A DNA stretch of 64,000 nucleotides, taken from Pelobates cultripes (taxonomy: Eukaryota; Chordata; Amphibia; Anura; Pelobatidae). Each line of letters starts with the position of its first letter. The first letter of the stretch is position 1. The notes under the pieces are model-generated. The model had not been told where the DNA came from. It saw only the letters and a list, made by a program, of their open reading frames with translations, and ran no database searches. Shown here in pieces: positions 63,967-64,000 of this stretch. A program made the position numbers and the translations under genes. The stretch is taken from positions 200,992,853 to 201,056,852 of the forward strand of contig OW240914.1 of the NCBI GenBank assembly GCA_933207985.1, written 5' to 3'.

Positions 63967-64000
63967 ATAGAAACATAGAAACATAGAATGTGACGGCAGA
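63967..64000 (-). mobile_element. CR1/L2 LINE 3' end, running out of the window
   Basis: 'atagaaacatag' repeats followed by 'aatgtgacggcaga' are the reverse complement of the LINE 3' end seen at 31890-31935 ('tctgtcgtcacatactttgt'). The element therefore lies on the minus strand and extends beyond 64000. Confidence 0.85.

Overview
The window reads as vertebrate, most likely anuran amphibian, nuclear DNA. The repertoire fits a frog genome: CR1/L2-type LINEs with the 'gggccgaatggttcttatct' 3' end, Penelope-like elements with hammerhead-type motifs, a Gmr1-type gypsy element, Tc1 elements, hAT and TTAA-target MITEs, and an L1 with ORF1 and ORF2. Two 100-N scaffold gaps lie at 22491-22590 and 34993-35092. 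I found no host protein-coding gene, rRNA or tRNA that I can support; almost all recognisable structure is mobile DNA inserted into other mobile DNA. The species call is inference from repeat types, not from a marker gene.

Layout, left half. 1-1.8 kb: a foldback element, AT-rich DNA and the right end of a piggyBac-like MITE. 1819-6066: a Tc1 transposon whose minus-strand transposase is split by two hAT elements (8-bp target duplications) and one TTAA MITE. 7.3-19.6 kb: a LINE with a restriction-like endonuclease (R4-like), cut first by a solo LTR (7339-8396) and then by a 9.7-kb minus-strand endogenous retrovirus (8814-18547). The retrovirus has 99%+ similar LTRs but a wrecked integrase/env and about 2.9 kb of non-viral-looking filler. 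19.6-21.8 kb: a minisatellite, a MITE end and a hAT. 22.5-24.1 kb: a gap, a dead Tc1 transposase and a second solo LTR of the 7339-8396 family. 24.1-27.2 kb holds nothing identifiable. 27.26-31.94 kb: a CR1 copy carrying a solo LTR, a second inserted LINE copy (itself hit by a 62-bp MITE) and a hAT.

Right half. 33.4-37.6 kb: a minus-strand Penelope-like element with GIY-YIG endonuclease remnants, a hammerhead-like motif and inserted MITEs. 38.9-45.9 kb: a MITE split by a young complete LTR retrotransposon (39214-45822, LTRs differing at one visible site) with Gmr1-type order gag, protease, integrase, reverse transcriptase, RNase H; its integrase is broken. 46011-53847: a full-length but frameshifted L1. 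55.7-58.0 kb: a plus-strand Penelope-like terminal region with a hammerhead motif, split by a hAT. 58.2-60.4 kb: LTR, hAT and minisatellite fragments. 60430 to the window end: a non-autonomous LTR element encoding a protein with 17 tandem 16-residue PQRQ repeats; its 3' LTR is cut at 63966 by the 3' end of a CR1/L2 LINE running out of the window.

The insertion order can be read directly because most junctions keep exact target-site duplications, and several host reading frames continue across them. The most interesting items are the Gmr1-type domain order, the PQRQ-repeat element whose primer-site-like sequence resembles that of the Gmr1-type element, two young LTR elements whose coding regions are far more decayed than their LTRs, and the hammerhead/ETS-CRE architecture of the Penelope-like remnant.
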